Positions 1 through 9,199 of a stretch of DNA of 54,831 nucleotides are shown here, one piece after another. Positions within the stretch are counted from its first letter, which is position 1, and each line of letters opens with the position of its first letter. The stretch spans positions 1 to 54,831 of the forward strand of contig WRET01000016.1 of the NCBI GenBank assembly GCA_009779195.1, given 5' to 3'. The position numbers and the translations under genes were made by a program. Source of the DNA: Micrococcales bacterium. Lineage in GTDB: Bacteria > Actinomycetota > Actinomycetes > Actinomycetales > Cellulomonadaceae. Under the pieces are notes generated by a model. That model worked only from the letters and a program-made list of their open reading frames with translations, did not search any database and had not been told where the DNA came from.

Positions 1-1
1 G

Positions 2-856
2 CGGCGCGTGGGCAACCCGTGCCCGCTGGGCCAAGGCATGGCCTCGCTGACAGCGGTCCTGCCAGCACTCGACGCCGCCCGGGTCGACAAAACCCTCGAA
101 CACGTCGCACGTGCCGCGCGTGCCGCTGGTGACCAGCGCACCATCAACGAGCTGCGCGCCGACATCATGGTCGACGTGCTCACCGGCGACACCCAAACCA
201 ACCCCGACGCTCGCGCCGCGTCCCAGGCAGGCCCCAGCACCCTGACGGGCGCACCAACCCCCGCAGCGGTGGCAGCAGACGACGACGAACCACTTGACTT
301 TGACGAGCGGTGCCAGTGGCGGCTGCCACCACCCGGCACAGTCCACGTCAACGTCACCATCTCCGCCGCCTCCCTGCTCGGCGTCACCGACGAACCAGGG
401 CACGTGATAGGCGCTGGGACCATCGACGCGGTCACCGCCAGGGCCCTGGCCCACGACGGGCCGTGGCGGCGTGTCGTCACCGACCCGCTCACCGGCGCCG
501 TCCTCGACGTCGGGCGGACCAAGTACAGACCACCAGCAGCCATCGCCGCGCACGTAGCAGCCCAAGACCCGCACTGCGTGTGCTCCACCTGCACCCAACC
601 CGCCGGACGGTGCGACCTGGACCACACCACCGAGTGGCGCCACGGCGGGACGACCACCACCTCGAACCTGGCACCACTGTGCCGTGCGTCGCACACCCTC
701 AAGACCGACGGGCACCTGCACCTGACCACCACCGCCCCGGGCGTCTACCAGTGGACCACCGCGCTGGGCACCCGCTACCAGGTCGACACCACCACCGGGA
801 TCCCGCGCCGAACACCAGTCCCGATGATCCACGACGACGATCCACCACCCTTCTGA
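2..856 (+). CDS. HNH endonuclease, DUF222-type, 5' end outside window
   Basis: This is the C-terminal part of a DUF222/HNH nuclease-like protein; the frame is open from base 2, so the true start lies upstream. The first 60 residues resemble the end of the DUF222 region, followed by a Thr/Ala-rich stretch. The C-terminal HNH fold has the CVCSTC zinc pair, the catalytic LDH of LDHTTEW, and the later Asn and His (SNLAPLC, SHTLKTDGH). All HNH residues are present, so this copy looks functional. Such genes are often multicopy in actinobacteria and their cellular role is unknown. A broken near-copy lies at 5776-6300. The stop codon falls inside a family A repeat. Confidence 0.85.
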   Translation, partial: RRVGNPCPLGQGMASLTAVLPALDAARVDKTLEHVARAARAAGDQRTINELRADIMVDVLTGDTQTNPDARAASQAGPSTLTGAPTPAAVAADDDEPLDFDERCQWRLPPPGTVHVNVTISAASLLGVTDEPGHVIGAGTIDAVTARALAHDGPWRRVVTDPLTGAVLDVGRTKYRPPAAIAAHVAAQDPHCVCSTCTQPAGRCDLDHTTEWRHGGTTTTSNLAPLCRASHTLKTDGHLHLTTTAPGVYQWTTALGTRYQVDTTTGIPRRTPVPMIHDDDPPPF

Positions 857-890
857 CCTGGCAAGACACAGGAACCGTCCCCATTGTCTT
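854..890 (+). repeat. Family A palindromic repeat, copy 1
   Basis: The consensus reads TGACCWSGC, then AAGACA, a core GGAACCGTCCCC and TGTCTT, so AAGACA/TGTCTT form inverted arms. This copy starts on the TGA stop codon of the HNH gene. It is one of 13 copies in the window. Confidence 0.85.
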
Positions 891-1059
891 AGGACCTGTG
901 ACATCACATGCCCGCGAGACCGTGCCGGGCGGGTGATAGGCGAAAGACCAGCCTGGCAGGCTACGTGCGCCTCTCGCCGTGCCCGTCCGGGGTCCACCCA
1001 GGGTCAGTTGGCCTCGGGCAGGCCCCAAACAGTTCAGGCGAAGGCCCTGCTGGCCATCC

Positions 1060-1170
1060 CATCACTGAGCGCTGAGGGTTCCGGTGGGAGTTGACGTTCC
1101 TGGGTCGGCTTTCATCGGAACGCTCAGCTTTCAAAATGTGGACGGTGGGGTCGAAAGGTGAGACTTGATG
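1060..1170 (-). repeat. Family B element, copy 1
   Basis: This is an element of about 105 bp. On the minus strand it runs from GTCTCAC through GTCCAC to TTGAAAGCTGAGCGTTCCG and GAAAGCCGAC. It matches copies at 6381-6490, 49339-49445 and 54047-54152. It lies just upstream of the large gene starting at 1293. The rest of 891-1292 shows no gene. Confidence 0.7.
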
Positions 1171-1279
1171 GGGCTGGTCGTCCATTGCTCACGTGGTGGT
1201 TCATTTGACCGGCGCGTGAGGAATGAACGACTGGGCCGCGTCCTGCCTGGCGCCTGTTCTGCGCCTCAGTCGGCTCGAG

Positions 1280-1285
1280 TAGATT
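1280..1285 (+). promoter_or_regulatory. Putative -10 box of a leaderless promoter
   Basis: TAGATT stands 7 bases before ATG 1293 and there is no Shine-Dalgarno sequence. That is the usual spacing for leaderless actinobacterial mRNAs, and it favours ATG 1293 over the TTG at 1284. Confidence 0.5.
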
Positions 1286-1292
1286 GCCCGGT

Positions 1293-4200
1293 ATGGGCAC
1301 CTCGAAGCTCCCAGTGCCAGAGGGCGCTGTCGACAAGAAGTATCTCAAGCTGGTCGCCACCCGTGTGGAGGCAGGTGAGCCCAGCGGGCCCGAAGGGCCT
1401 GGCGCTGTCGCCGACCTGCTGCTGAGCCTGACCGACGAGCAGCGGACTGCCTTCTTGGAATGGTCCGAGACCGGGCTGCAAGAGCGGATCGACCAGCGAG
1501 CGCTGATCGACCAGGGGCCCTGTACGCGGCGCTGGGGTCCACGGGGGTCGCGCTACGACTGGGGACTGTTGAACCTGACGGGGCTGCAGTCGGCCATCAG
1601 GTTCTGGCACGAGCCGACGGTGACGTCGTGCGTGCGTATGCTGCGCCGTCAACCTGCGGCCGACTTCTGCGGGGTGGCTCCCCAGCTCCTCGTCGCGAAG
1701 ATGGTCCGGCACGGGCCACGCTGGGCCACCAGCTTCATCAACGGCATCCTCAGACCTCGCAGGTACGACGTCCCGGTCGGTGCGGTGGTCTCCGTGATCA
1801 GGCACTTCGAGCTGCTGCTGCCAGAGGGCGACCGGTTCGCGCAGGTGTGGGCCGAGCTCTTGGCGAACCTGGCCAACACGCGGGGCACAAACCGGACTCC
1901 GCTGTGGTGGCACGTCGAGACTGCGGGGTGGGTCTCGGGCGCCGCGCTCGCTCAACCAAACGCCAAGTACGGAGCCTGGGGGCCTGGCACCCAGGCCGGG
2001 GTCTTCTCGAGCACCCCGCACCTGGAGCAGCTCGTGTGCCAGGTCATCGGGTTGCCCGACGCGCTCCACACCCTGCACCACATGGAGTCGGAGCAGGTGA
2101 CGTTCTCGGGGTTGGTGGGTGATGCGGTGGCCGCTGGCCAGATCGCCCGTCAACCCGTCCTCGCGGCTGTGGTCGACGCCCTGGACTCGACCAGCTACCG
2201 TCCGACGGCCCAGCGGGTGCTGGTGAACCTGCTCAAGGCTCTGGAGCTGACCGCGGCAGACGTCTCGGCGATCGCGCCCCGGATGATCTCGATACTCTCT
2301 GTGGCTCCGGCGACGGCTGTGAGCGTGCTGTGGGACCGGCTCGCCACCATCGACCTCGAGCCCGACGACCTGCTTGAGCTTGGCACGGTGCTGCTGTCGC
2401 GCAAGGAGAAAAAGCTGTGGGGGCCGGTGGTCGCCTACCTGGTCAAGCTGCCCGAGACCTCACCGCTGGCCAGCACCGCCGTCGCGCTGTGCACGCAGGC
2501 TGCGTCGCTGGACGACCGGGTGGTCGCCGCGCGGGCGTCCACCTTCGTGGGCAAGCACACGCCCTGCACTGCCGCACCGGCCAGCGTCGACGCCGAGCCG
2601 ACTGGTCTGTGGGCACCGGCCGCACCAGTGCCGTGGCGCGAGCCGTGGGGTTCGGGCCTGAACCCGAACGAGAAGAACAGCAGGGCCGTCGGGCTCCACG
2701 CGCCGCAGGCCAACGACCCCTTCCGTGCTCCGTCCTACGACGACGGCGCGCAGGTGTTCGTCCGGATCGGTGTCGGAACGAACGTCGTGTGCCGCGGACT
2801 GTTCTTGGCGGCTCTCGACGGGCTTGACCACGAGTGGCGCGGGCCACGCACCCAGCTCGGCCAGGCCTGCGGTGTACTCCTGTGCGTCCCGACCTGGTCG
2901 GACGGGACGTTGTCTTTCGACGACCTGCTCGACCGGGTGAAGGCCGCCCAGGACGAGGGGTACTGGCCCCATGACCTGGCCCAGGCCCTGCTCCGGCTGG
3001 AACCGACCGACCCCCGACGGGCCGCAGAGCTCGACGGCCTGTCGCTGAAACCTGCGGCCAACGCCGACCTGCCCGACGCGGTGCCGCTCATCCGGGCGTG
3101 GGTCGCCGCTGGTGGGATCGTCATCCCGGAGGCGACGTTCGACGACCTGGGCGACACGGTCCTGCCTGATCTGCGGCTGCCGGTCCTCGTGCCGACAGTG
3201 CCAGCGATGTGTGCCCTGACCGGCAACGGTGCGACTCGTGACCCAGGTGACCAGCTCTTGGGGACCGTCCCGCTCGCAGTCGAGTACCTGTGCTCTTTCG
3301 GTCGCGCTACCCATCCGCCAACACCGTCCGAGCCACCACCAACGTTTTTTCCGCCGCTCGGCTGGAAGCGGGACAGGTGGTATGGCAAGGGCGACGTGGG
3401 CGGCTCAGTCCCTGGTGCGACACAGCGTTTCCACAGCGGGATCGCCAAAGCCCACGGACCGTTCGGCCGTGCGACGTACGGCCACTTGGCCATGAACTTC
3501 ACCCAGCCACCGAGCTGGCTCGACGAGTTCGACAGGGGGCTGCGGAACTGGGTCCCCCAGGACGTCCTGTGGCGGGACATCGTCGACCTGATCGCCCAGG
3601 ACCGGTTCGACGCACAGGCTTTCGTCGAGGCGTTGCGGTACATCAGTGCGCTGCCGTCGCACGTGCACTCAGGGTTCTCGTGGGTCCGGTTCGCCGCCCG
3701 CTGCGACGAGATCGCCCAGGCAGGTGCGCTGCACGGGATCTGGCCGGTGGTCACAGCGATGGCTGTCACGGCGGTCACCAGCGCGAAGCCCCCAACAGGG
3801 ACGCTGGACGTCCTGCGTTTGGGCACCCGGTACGTCCGAGACGCGGTGGCTCATGTGCCGCCCGACGAAGCCGTCCCGCCCGAGGTCCGCCAGTTCGCGG
3901 CCTCGAAGGGCAAGACGAAAACGGTCCTGGAGGCTCGGGCATGGCTCGACACCGCAACAGCGGCCGGTGCGACGTTCAGCCACGACGTCGCGCCCACCAT
4001 CGGCGCCCCTGCTGTGTCTTTCGACACGCTGTGGCCGCCGTGGGCAGGCACAGCGCCCGCAGTGGTGGACGCTGCGACCCTGACCGCCGGTTGGGAGCTG
4101 GTGAACCAGTCCGAGCGGACCATGGTGCTGTGGTTCGACATCGTCCTGCCCGACCAACCCGACACACGGTTCCGGGTCACCTGCCACATATGGGCCTACG

Positions 4201-4841
4201 ACCTGCTCGACGTCGGCGAGTGCAAGGCCTACCTGCCCGACAGGCGTCCCGTCTGGTTGCACTGGGACGCCGCGACGGGCTGTCTGCTGGCCGACGACGT
4301 CGCCAGCCGTGGGCGGAACGGTGTGCGCCCTGGTACGCCGTATGTGCTGTCCACCACCCTGGTCGCGCTCGCGCTGGCTCTGACCGCTTGCGGGAGCCCC
4401 ACGGACCGGCGTGACGGAGAAGACCTGGTGACCAGGCTCATCACGAACGACAAGATCAGTGCCGCTGGCGTCCGCGTGGCCATGGGCCAGCTGCTGGCGT
4501 GCCCCGAGGTCGACCCCGCCCGACTGGTCCGGGTGATCGCCAAGCCGTCGGGGCTCATACCCACCTTGTGGCCCCTGCTCACCGAACCAGTCCGTGTCGC
4601 AGGTAGCGCTGACGGCCCTGCGCCGCGCTGGTTGTCGCGTGTCTTGGACACAGCGCTGGTCCACGCCCCGACCCTGCGTGAAGCTGCCGCCCGTGGCCTC
4701 CTCCCCGCCGACGCAGCCACCTGGCCGGGCCTGTCCGACCTGGCTGCCCGCCCCGGGAAGGCTGCCGCGACCACCAAAGCCCGGACCCTGCTCGAGGCAC
4801 TGGGCCTCACGCCATCACCAGTTCCCCACGGAGTCGGGTAG
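1293..4841 (+). CDS. Very large uncharacterised protein, possible helical-repeat (DUF6493-like) protein
   Basis: A single open frame of 1182 residues with normal codon use. No signal peptide or membrane helix is visible. The protein is rich in Leu/Ala/Asp segments that could form HEAT-like helical repeats. Examples are LLLSLTDEQRTAFLEW near residue 45 and a run of short helices around residues 280-380. A Trp-rich mid-region near residues 690-760 includes WKRDRWYGKG. The overall size and start (a DEQR-type helix followed by long helical stretches) faintly recall DUF6493 proteins, but no catalytic motif is recognisable. The stop is one base from the stop of the convergent lipoprotein gene. The function is unknown; the coding call itself is firm. 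Confidence 0.8.
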   Translation: MGTSKLPVPEGAVDKKYLKLVATRVEAGEPSGPEGPGAVADLLLSLTDEQRTAFLEWSETGLQERIDQRALIDQGPCTRRWGPRGSRYDWGLLNLTGLQSAIRFWHEPTVTSCVRMLRRQPAADFCGVAPQLLVAKMVRHGPRWATSFINGILRPRRYDVPVGAVVSVIRHFELLLPEGDRFAQVWAELLANLANTRGTNRTPLWWHVETAGWVSGAALAQPNAKYGAWGPGTQAGVFSSTPHLEQLVCQVIGLPDALHTLHHMESEQVTFSGLVGDAVAAGQIARQPVLAAVVDALDSTSYRPTAQRVLVNLLKALELTAADVSAIAPRMISILSVAPATAVSVLWDRLATIDLEPDDLLELGTVLLSRKEKKLWGPVVAYLVKLPETSPLASTAVALCTQAASLDDRVVAARASTFVGKHTPCTAAPASVDAEPTGLWAPAAPVPWREPWGSGLNPNEKNSRAVGLHAPQANDPFRAPSYDDGAQVFVRIGVGTNVVCRGLFLAALDGLDHEWRGPRTQLGQACGVLLCVPTWSDGTLSFDDLLDRVKAAQDEGYWPHDLAQALLRLEPTDPRRAAELDGLSLKPAANADLPDAVPLIRAWVAAGGIVIPEATFDDLGDTVLPDLRLPVLVPTVPAMCALTGNGATRDPGDQLLGTVPLAVEYLCSFGRATHPPTPSEPPPTFFPPLGWKRDRWYGKGDVGGSVPGATQRFHSGIAKAHGPFGRATYGHLAMNFTQPPSWLDEFDRGLRNWVPQDVLWRDIVDLIAQDRFDAQAFVEALRYISALPSHVHSGFSWVRFAARCDEIAQAGALHGIWPVVTAMAVTAVTSAKPPTGTLDVLRLGTRYVRDAVAHVPPDEAVPPEVRQFAASKGKTKTVLEARAWLDTATAAGATFSHDVAPTIGAPAVSFDTLWPPWAGTAPAVVDAATLTAGWELVNQSERTMVLWFDIVLPDQPDTRFRVTCHIWAYDLLDVGECKAYLPDRRPVWLHWDAATGCLLADDVASRGRNGVRPGTPYVLSTTLVALALALTACGSPTDRRDGEDLVTRLITNDKISAAGVRVAMGQLLACPEVDPARLVRVIAKPSGLIPTLWPLLTEPVRVAGSADGPAPRWLSRVLDTALVHAPTLREAAARGLLPADAATWPGLSDLAARPGKAAATTKARTLLEALGLTPSPVPHGVG

Positions 4842-4842
4842 T

Positions 4843-5352
4843 TCACCCCTCGCTGAGCTGGTCGATCTTCTGGTACACATCCCGGAAGGCCCGCGGTCCG
4901 AACTGCCCGACCATCTGCCCACCTTTGATCTGCTCACCATCATTGGTCGTGACGATGACGACCTCCCACACACCGTCACTGATCTGGTGTGACGGAAACA
5001 GCGTGTCCGCCAGCTTCGTGTACGCAGGCGCGCGCACCATCGCCACGACTGCGTCGAAAGACCCGGCAGGCGCCGCCCGCGTCGTCTGCCCCAGATCGAC
5101 GTCGACACAACCTTCCTCCGGTTCGCGGGCGAACTGCTTGGTCACCACCACCTCGTCATCCCTGGTGACCGTCACCCGCGTCACCACCGAGCACGCCGCA
5201 TACATACCGAACGGTTCCCACGCGATCGCCACCGACACAATCTCGTCCGGCGACAACGCTCCACCGCTCTGGTCCGCCCCCGACCCTGACCCGCACCCCG
5301 TCAGCACCCAGCACCCCACCACTGCCCACACCGCCACCCGTCCCCAACCCAT
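4843..5352 (-). CDS. Small secreted lipoprotein, unknown function
   Basis: The protein has 169 residues. The N-terminal signal is hydrophobic (VAVWAVVGCWVL) and ends in the lipobox LTGC, so the mature protein should start at Cys20 as a membrane-anchored lipoprotein. A Gly/Ser-rich linker follows. The rest looks like one compact domain with Cys54 and Cys82 as a possible disulfide pair. No enzymatic motif is visible. It is convergent with the large gene at 1293-4841 and has no operon partner. A purine-rich GGAGAGGAGAG stretch lies upstream of the ATG. Confidence 0.8.
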   Translation of the reverse strand: MGWGRVAVWAVVGCWVLTGCGSGSGADQSGGALSPDEIVSVAIAWEPFGMYAACSVVTRVTVTRDDEVVVTKQFAREPEEGCVDVDLGQTTRAAPAGSFDAVVAMVRAPAYTKLADTLFPSHQISDGVWEVVIVTTNDGEQIKGGQMVGQFGPRAFRDVYQKIDQLSEG

Positions 5353-5455
5353 ACCGCTCTCCTCTCCTCTCCCACCCTATGTCCCCACCCCACCCCCCCT
5401 TGCACCGGCACCAAGGTCGCTCGTCTCACCCTGCCTGCGTTCGTCTCATCGTGGG

Positions 5456-5492
5456 CAGACAATGGGGACGGTTCCTATGTCTTGCCTGGTCA
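5456..5492 (-). repeat. Family A palindromic repeat, copy 2
   Basis: Inverse orientation: CAGACA, GGGGACGGTTCC, TGTCTTG, CCTGGTCA. With copy 3 (6298-6334) it brackets the broken HNH gene as an inverted pair. The rest of 5353-5775 shows no gene. Confidence 0.85.
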
Positions 5493-5775
5493 AGCAGTAT
5501 TTTGGCTGGTTGATCCGTCGGTGTGGACGACCACGTCAACCAGCGCCTCGCCGACCGGCACGTGCGTCACCGTCTCACTCGTCCTGCGAGGGACTAACCC
5601 GGACCACCTTGGCGCGCAGCGGTCAGCCGTTCGTTTCTCGTCCACGACGCAAACAGAGCCTGGTGGCCGGTCGGTTCGCGTGTTTGTGGGTGCCGCAAAA
5701 CATCCACACGTCATCGCCTGGACCCGGGGTCGTGACGTGTTGCACAGCGGTCGTCTGGTGATTGTTTCGTCGTTC

Positions 5776-6300
5776 GTGGCGGTTGCCACCACCCGGCACG
5801 GTCCACGTCAACGTCACCATCTCCGCCGCCTCCCTGCTGGGCGTCACCGACGCACCAGGCCACGTCCTGGGAGCAGGGACCATCGACGAGTCACCGCCAG
5901 GGCCCTGGCCCACGACGGGCCGTGGCGACGTGTCGTCACCGACCCGCTCACCGGCGCCGTCCTGGACGTGGGGCGGACCAAGTACCGACCACCAGCAGCC
6001 ATCGCCGCGCACGTAGCCGCCCAAGACCCGCACTGCGTGTGCTCCACCTGCACCCAACCCGCCGGACGCTGCGACCTGGAGTGGCGCCACGGCGGGACGA
6101 CCGCCGCGTCGAACCTGGCACCACTGTGCCGCCCGTCGCACACCCTCAAGACCGACGGGCACCTGCACCTGACGACCACCGCACCAGGTGTGTACCAGTG
6201 GACCACTGCGCTGGGCACCTGCTACCAGGTCGACACCACCACCGGGATCCCGCGGCGTAGACCAGCACCGGCCGTCCGCGACATCCCTCCACCCTTCTGA
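5776..6300 (+). pseudogene. Broken duplicate of the HNH endonuclease C-terminus
   Basis: The DNA from about 5776 is close to identical to 313-856 of the HNH gene at the window start. Three defects are visible. There is no start or DUF222 part, because the homology begins abruptly in a WRLPPPGTVHV segment. One base is missing near 5890 (GACGAGTCACC against GACGCGGTCACC), which shifts the frame. A 12-base in-frame deletion removes DHTT, including the catalytic His of the HNH motif. The remaining zinc-pair residues (CVCSTC) are kept. It is bracketed by family A repeats in opposite orientation, and copy 3 starts on its TGA codon. Confidence 0.85.
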
Positions 6301-6334
6301 CCAGGCAAGACATAGGAACCGTCCCCATTGTCTT
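6298..6334 (+). repeat. Family A palindromic repeat, copy 3
   Basis: TGACCAGGC, AAGACA, GGAACCGTCCCC, TGTCTT. It begins on the TGA stop codon of the HNH remnant, exactly as copy 1 does on the intact gene. Confidence 0.85.
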
Positions 6335-6380
6335 GTGGCGCCGCGAGGATGGGCCGACCTCGGCTTGTCACATGTCATCC

Positions 6381-6490
6381 CATGACTGAGGGCTGAGGGT
6401 TCCGGTGGGGGCTGACGTGGGAAGGTCAGTCTTCGTCGGGACGCTCGCCCTCCAAAACGTGGACGGCAAGTTCGAGGGGTGAGACTCATT
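6381..6490 (-). repeat. Family B element, copy 2 (diverged)
   Basis: It aligns with copy 1 over its whole length (CTGAGGGTTCCGGTGGG, then GGACGCTCG, GTGGACGG and GGGTGAGACT). It is more diverged in the central hairpin, where AAAGC half-sites are lost. It lies upstream of the response regulator gene. The rest of 6335-6715 shows no gene. Confidence 0.6.
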
Positions 6491-6702
6491 GAGGGGGGCG
6501 GGTTCGGTCGTTTGGGGGGATGAGGTAGGGTGGCCGCACCGTTCGGGTGGGTTTGGGTGGGTTGTCCTGCGGCATGCGCGGGCGGAGGGTCGCGAACGCG
6601 CCGGACCTGCCGATGGGAGCGGGGACAGGTGTGTTGTGCCTGGGCTGGCCGGTGGGTTCGTCGGACGGCTTGATCGGGGTGCACGCAGCGACGACCAGGC
6701 GA

Positions 6703-6708
6703 TACGGG
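6703..6708 (+). promoter_or_regulatory. Possible -10 box of a leaderless promoter
   Basis: TACGGG lies 7 bases before the ATG of the response regulator. No Shine-Dalgarno sequence is seen. The last base departs from TAnnnT, so the call is tentative. Confidence 0.3.
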
Positions 6709-6715
6709 TGCCGGC

Positions 6716-7441
6716 ATGATCATCGTGGGTGCGGTTGACGACCACCCCCTCGTCCGCCGTGGCCTTGGTGTGACACTGGCGTCGGCCGATCCACGGATTC
6801 GTATGGTGGCCAGCGCGTCTACTGTCAGTGAACTGCTCGCGCGGTGGGTGACGCCGTTCTCGGTGGTGCTGCTGGACCTGCACCTGGGCGACGACTCAGA
6901 CATCGGCGAGAACGTACGACGGTTACGTGACCACGCCGAAGGGGTGCTTGTCGTCACGTCTGACCACCGGCCTGCGGTTGTCGGGCAGGCCCTGGACGCC
7001 GGGGCCCTGGGTCTGGTGCTCAAAGAAGACCCTGAGGAATCCCTTGTCGAGGCGATCTGGGACGCGGCGCAGGGGCGTTTCGCAGTGTCCAGCCGGCTGG
7101 CCCAACAGCTGGTCGCCGAACCGGCGCGACGGGTACGTCTGACGCGTCAAGAGCTCGGGGTGCTGGGGTTGCTGGCCCGGGGGCTGCCGTGGTCGGTGAT
7201 CGGGCGGGAGATGAACCTCATGCCTGAGACCGCCCGCACGTACTGCTACCGCGTGGTGGAGAAGTACTCCCACGCTGGCGCAGATATCGCTCACGGGCCA
7301 CGTGAGGTGGCCTACCGGGTGTTCCGCGACGGGTACCTCGACATCCAGCCGGGCAGGCTCGTCGTCCCGTCGCAGGGGATCGCCCCGGCCCTGGTGCTGG
7401 ACGAACCACCGGACCTCGACCCCCACCGGTCCGTCAGTTGA
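6716..7441 (+). CDS. Response regulator, NarL/LuxR family
   Basis: The protein has 241 residues. The receiver domain (about 1-120) has the acidic pair in AVDDHPLVRRG and the phospho-acceptor Asp in VVLLDLHLGD. Its conserved Lys lies in LVLKEDPEE. A LuxR-type helix-turn-helix follows from about residue 140 (LTRQELGVLGLLARGLPWSVIG, with ETARTYCYRVVEKY as recognition helix). A tail of about 45 residues after the HTH is unusual. The stop overlaps the start of the sensor gene (TTGA or close GTG), so the two are co-translated as a two-component system. The stimulus is unknown. Confidence 0.88.
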   Translation: MIIVGAVDDHPLVRRGLGVTLASADPRIRMVASASTVSELLARWVTPFSVVLLDLHLGDDSDIGENVRRLRDHAEGVLVVTSDHRPAVVGQALDAGALGLVLKEDPEESLVEAIWDAAQGRFAVSSRLAQQLVAEPARRVRLTRQELGVLGLLARGLPWSVIGREMNLMPETARTYCYRVVEKYSHAGADIAHGPREVAYRVFRDGYLDIQPGRLVVPSQGIAPALVLDEPPDLDPHRSVS

Positions 7442-7443
7442 GT

Positions 7444-8949
7444 GTGACGAAGGCCATGGTCCCTGGTCCGACGACCGCTCAGGCAGCCGCCACCTACCGC
7501 CGCACAGCCCTCGTCGCCGTGGTGTGCGGGGTTGCTGGTGCCGTCTCGACGGTGGTTGCTGGCCGCTCGCCGGGTACGACGGTGCTGGTGGTAGCCCTGG
7601 TGGCACTGTGGGCCGCCGCCGGGTGGTGGCTGTGGCAGCGGGCCGCCGACCACGCCGCCCGTGCCGCGGACGAGCGGGCTGCAGAGCATGACCTGGTCCG
7701 CACCCAGGCCGCTGCGCACGCCCACAGCCTGTGGGCGTGCCTGCTGCACGACGAGGTCGCGGTGGCGCTCCGTGCGGCAGCGACCGAGGGGGTCTCACGG
7801 CTGGACGTGCGGCGCTCGGCCCGCGACGCCCTGGCCGCTGTCGACGCCCACCCGACCGACCCGACCGACCCCGACGACCTCATGCCCGCGCTGCGCCAGG
7901 CGGCGGCGGCAGGTGCTGTCGTGCAGGTCGACGGCCCGCAGGTGCTACCGGTGCCCGGACCGGTGGCGGCAGCGGTCCTGGGGGCGGTCATCGAGTCGCT
8001 GCGCAATGTCGAACGGCACGCGCCGGGTGCGGCGGCAGCGATCTGTGTGCGCCACGACGACGAGACCGTGACCATCACCATCGACGACGACGGTCCTGGG
8101 TTCGTCATGGACGCGCCAGCCTCAGGCGGGCTACGTGTGTCGGTGGCCGACCGCATGGCCACCATCGACGGCTCCGCGCAGGTGACCAGCACCCCAGGCC
8201 AGGGCACGAACGTCACCCTCACCTGGCCGTTCGACCCTGCCGACGAGGACCTGCCCGCTGCGCAGCGGGGTCTGGGCCTGTCCCTCCTGCCGGTGCTCGT
8301 CGCGGCGGGCGCGCTGGTAGGACCCGTCGGCGCGTTCGTCCTGGGCGACCGCGGCACGCTGGTGCTCGCCGTGGTGAGCATGTTCGTGGCTGCCGCGGCG
8401 ACCGCGTGGGTGGCGCGCTCCGTGGCGACCACAGTCGTCTCGCACGAGCGCGGCCAGCTGGCACGGGTGCGGCGCGAGGTCGCCGACGAGGTCGACACCC
8501 GCCGCCGTGCCCGGCTCGAGGACCTGGTGGTGCCTTTCTTGCACCGGCTGGCCGGCACCACCCCGCTCGACGAAGACCTGCGCGCCGAAGCAGCGCTGGC
8601 CGAACAGGCCGTGCGTGACGAGATGCACCTGCCCGAGGTGCTCGACACCTGCACCCAGGGTCTGGTCCGTGCGGCCCGGGCCGACGGGTGCCGGGTGCGC
8701 TTGCAGTCCGACGCTGCCACAGCGCAGGCTGCGCAGGTCAACGCCGTGGTCGCCGCGGCCTTGTCGGTGTCCCCCACACCACGGGAGCTGACGGTGTCGG
8801 TGTACGCCCACGACGAGCGCGACACCGTCGCAGTCGTCGCCGTCCCCGGCTCCCACGCGTGCCGTGACGCCTTGCACGACGCCTTTAGCGACCACACCGC
8901 CGTCCTGGCCGACGACGACGACGCCACGTGGGTCGAGATCCGCCTGTAG
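7444..8949 (+). CDS. Membrane sensor histidine kinase-like protein with two cytoplasmic halves
   Basis: It has about 501 residues from GTG 7444; TTG 7438, overlapping the regulator's stop, is an alternative start. Two membrane helices near residues 20-65 lead into a HisKA_3-like helix whose likely phospho-acceptor is His in LLHDEVAVAL. A GHKL ATPase domain follows, with N-box ESLRNVERHAP, G-box DDDGPGF and a GQGTNVTLTW end. Oddly, the kinase core is followed by a second pair of membrane helices (about 280-325). After that comes another cytoplasmic region with helical RRRARLEDLVVPFLHRL and a kinase-like beta-sheet end lacking clear N and G boxes. The second half may be a degenerate kinase copy or a regulatory domain. 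Confidence 0.8.
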   Translation: MTKAMVPGPTTAQAAATYRRTALVAVVCGVAGAVSTVVAGRSPGTTVLVVALVALWAAAGWWLWQRAADHAARAADERAAEHDLVRTQAAAHAHSLWACLLHDEVAVALRAAATEGVSRLDVRRSARDALAAVDAHPTDPTDPDDLMPALRQAAAAGAVVQVDGPQVLPVPGPVAAAVLGAVIESLRNVERHAPGAAAAICVRHDDETVTITIDDDGPGFVMDAPASGGLRVSVADRMATIDGSAQVTSTPGQGTNVTLTWPFDPADEDLPAAQRGLGLSLLPVLVAAGALVGPVGAFVLGDRGTLVLAVVSMFVAAAATAWVARSVATTVVSHERGQLARVRREVADEVDTRRRARLEDLVVPFLHRLAGTTPLDEDLRAEAALAEQAVRDEMHLPEVLDTCTQGLVRAARADGCRVRLQSDAATAQAAQVNAVVAAALSVSPTPRELTVSVYAHDERDTVAVVAVPGSHACRDALHDAFSDHTAVLADDDDATWVEIRL

Positions 8950-9199
8950 GACAATCGAGCGCAGCAACCGCACGACGAATACCGCCGCGTTGGGCGTCGT
9001 CGTGAGCACCGCAGGCACGACGACGGGCAGACTTCGTCCACGACGACACGCGGCCTTCGTGCGCGATTGAGCACTCGTGTGACATGGTTACTGGTCGGAG
9101 AATCATTCGGACGCGCCGATCTGGAACCGTGAGGCGGCATCGGCGGGTACGCTGACGACGACGCCCGGGACGCCGGGCCCGGAGAGTTGCGGAGCGCTC

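Noticed and set aside
8950..9199. Glycine riboswitch before gcvP
   Set aside because: No paired GGAGAG and GCCGAAGG-type aptamer cores are seen, and the segment does not fold into the known two-aptamer layout by eye.
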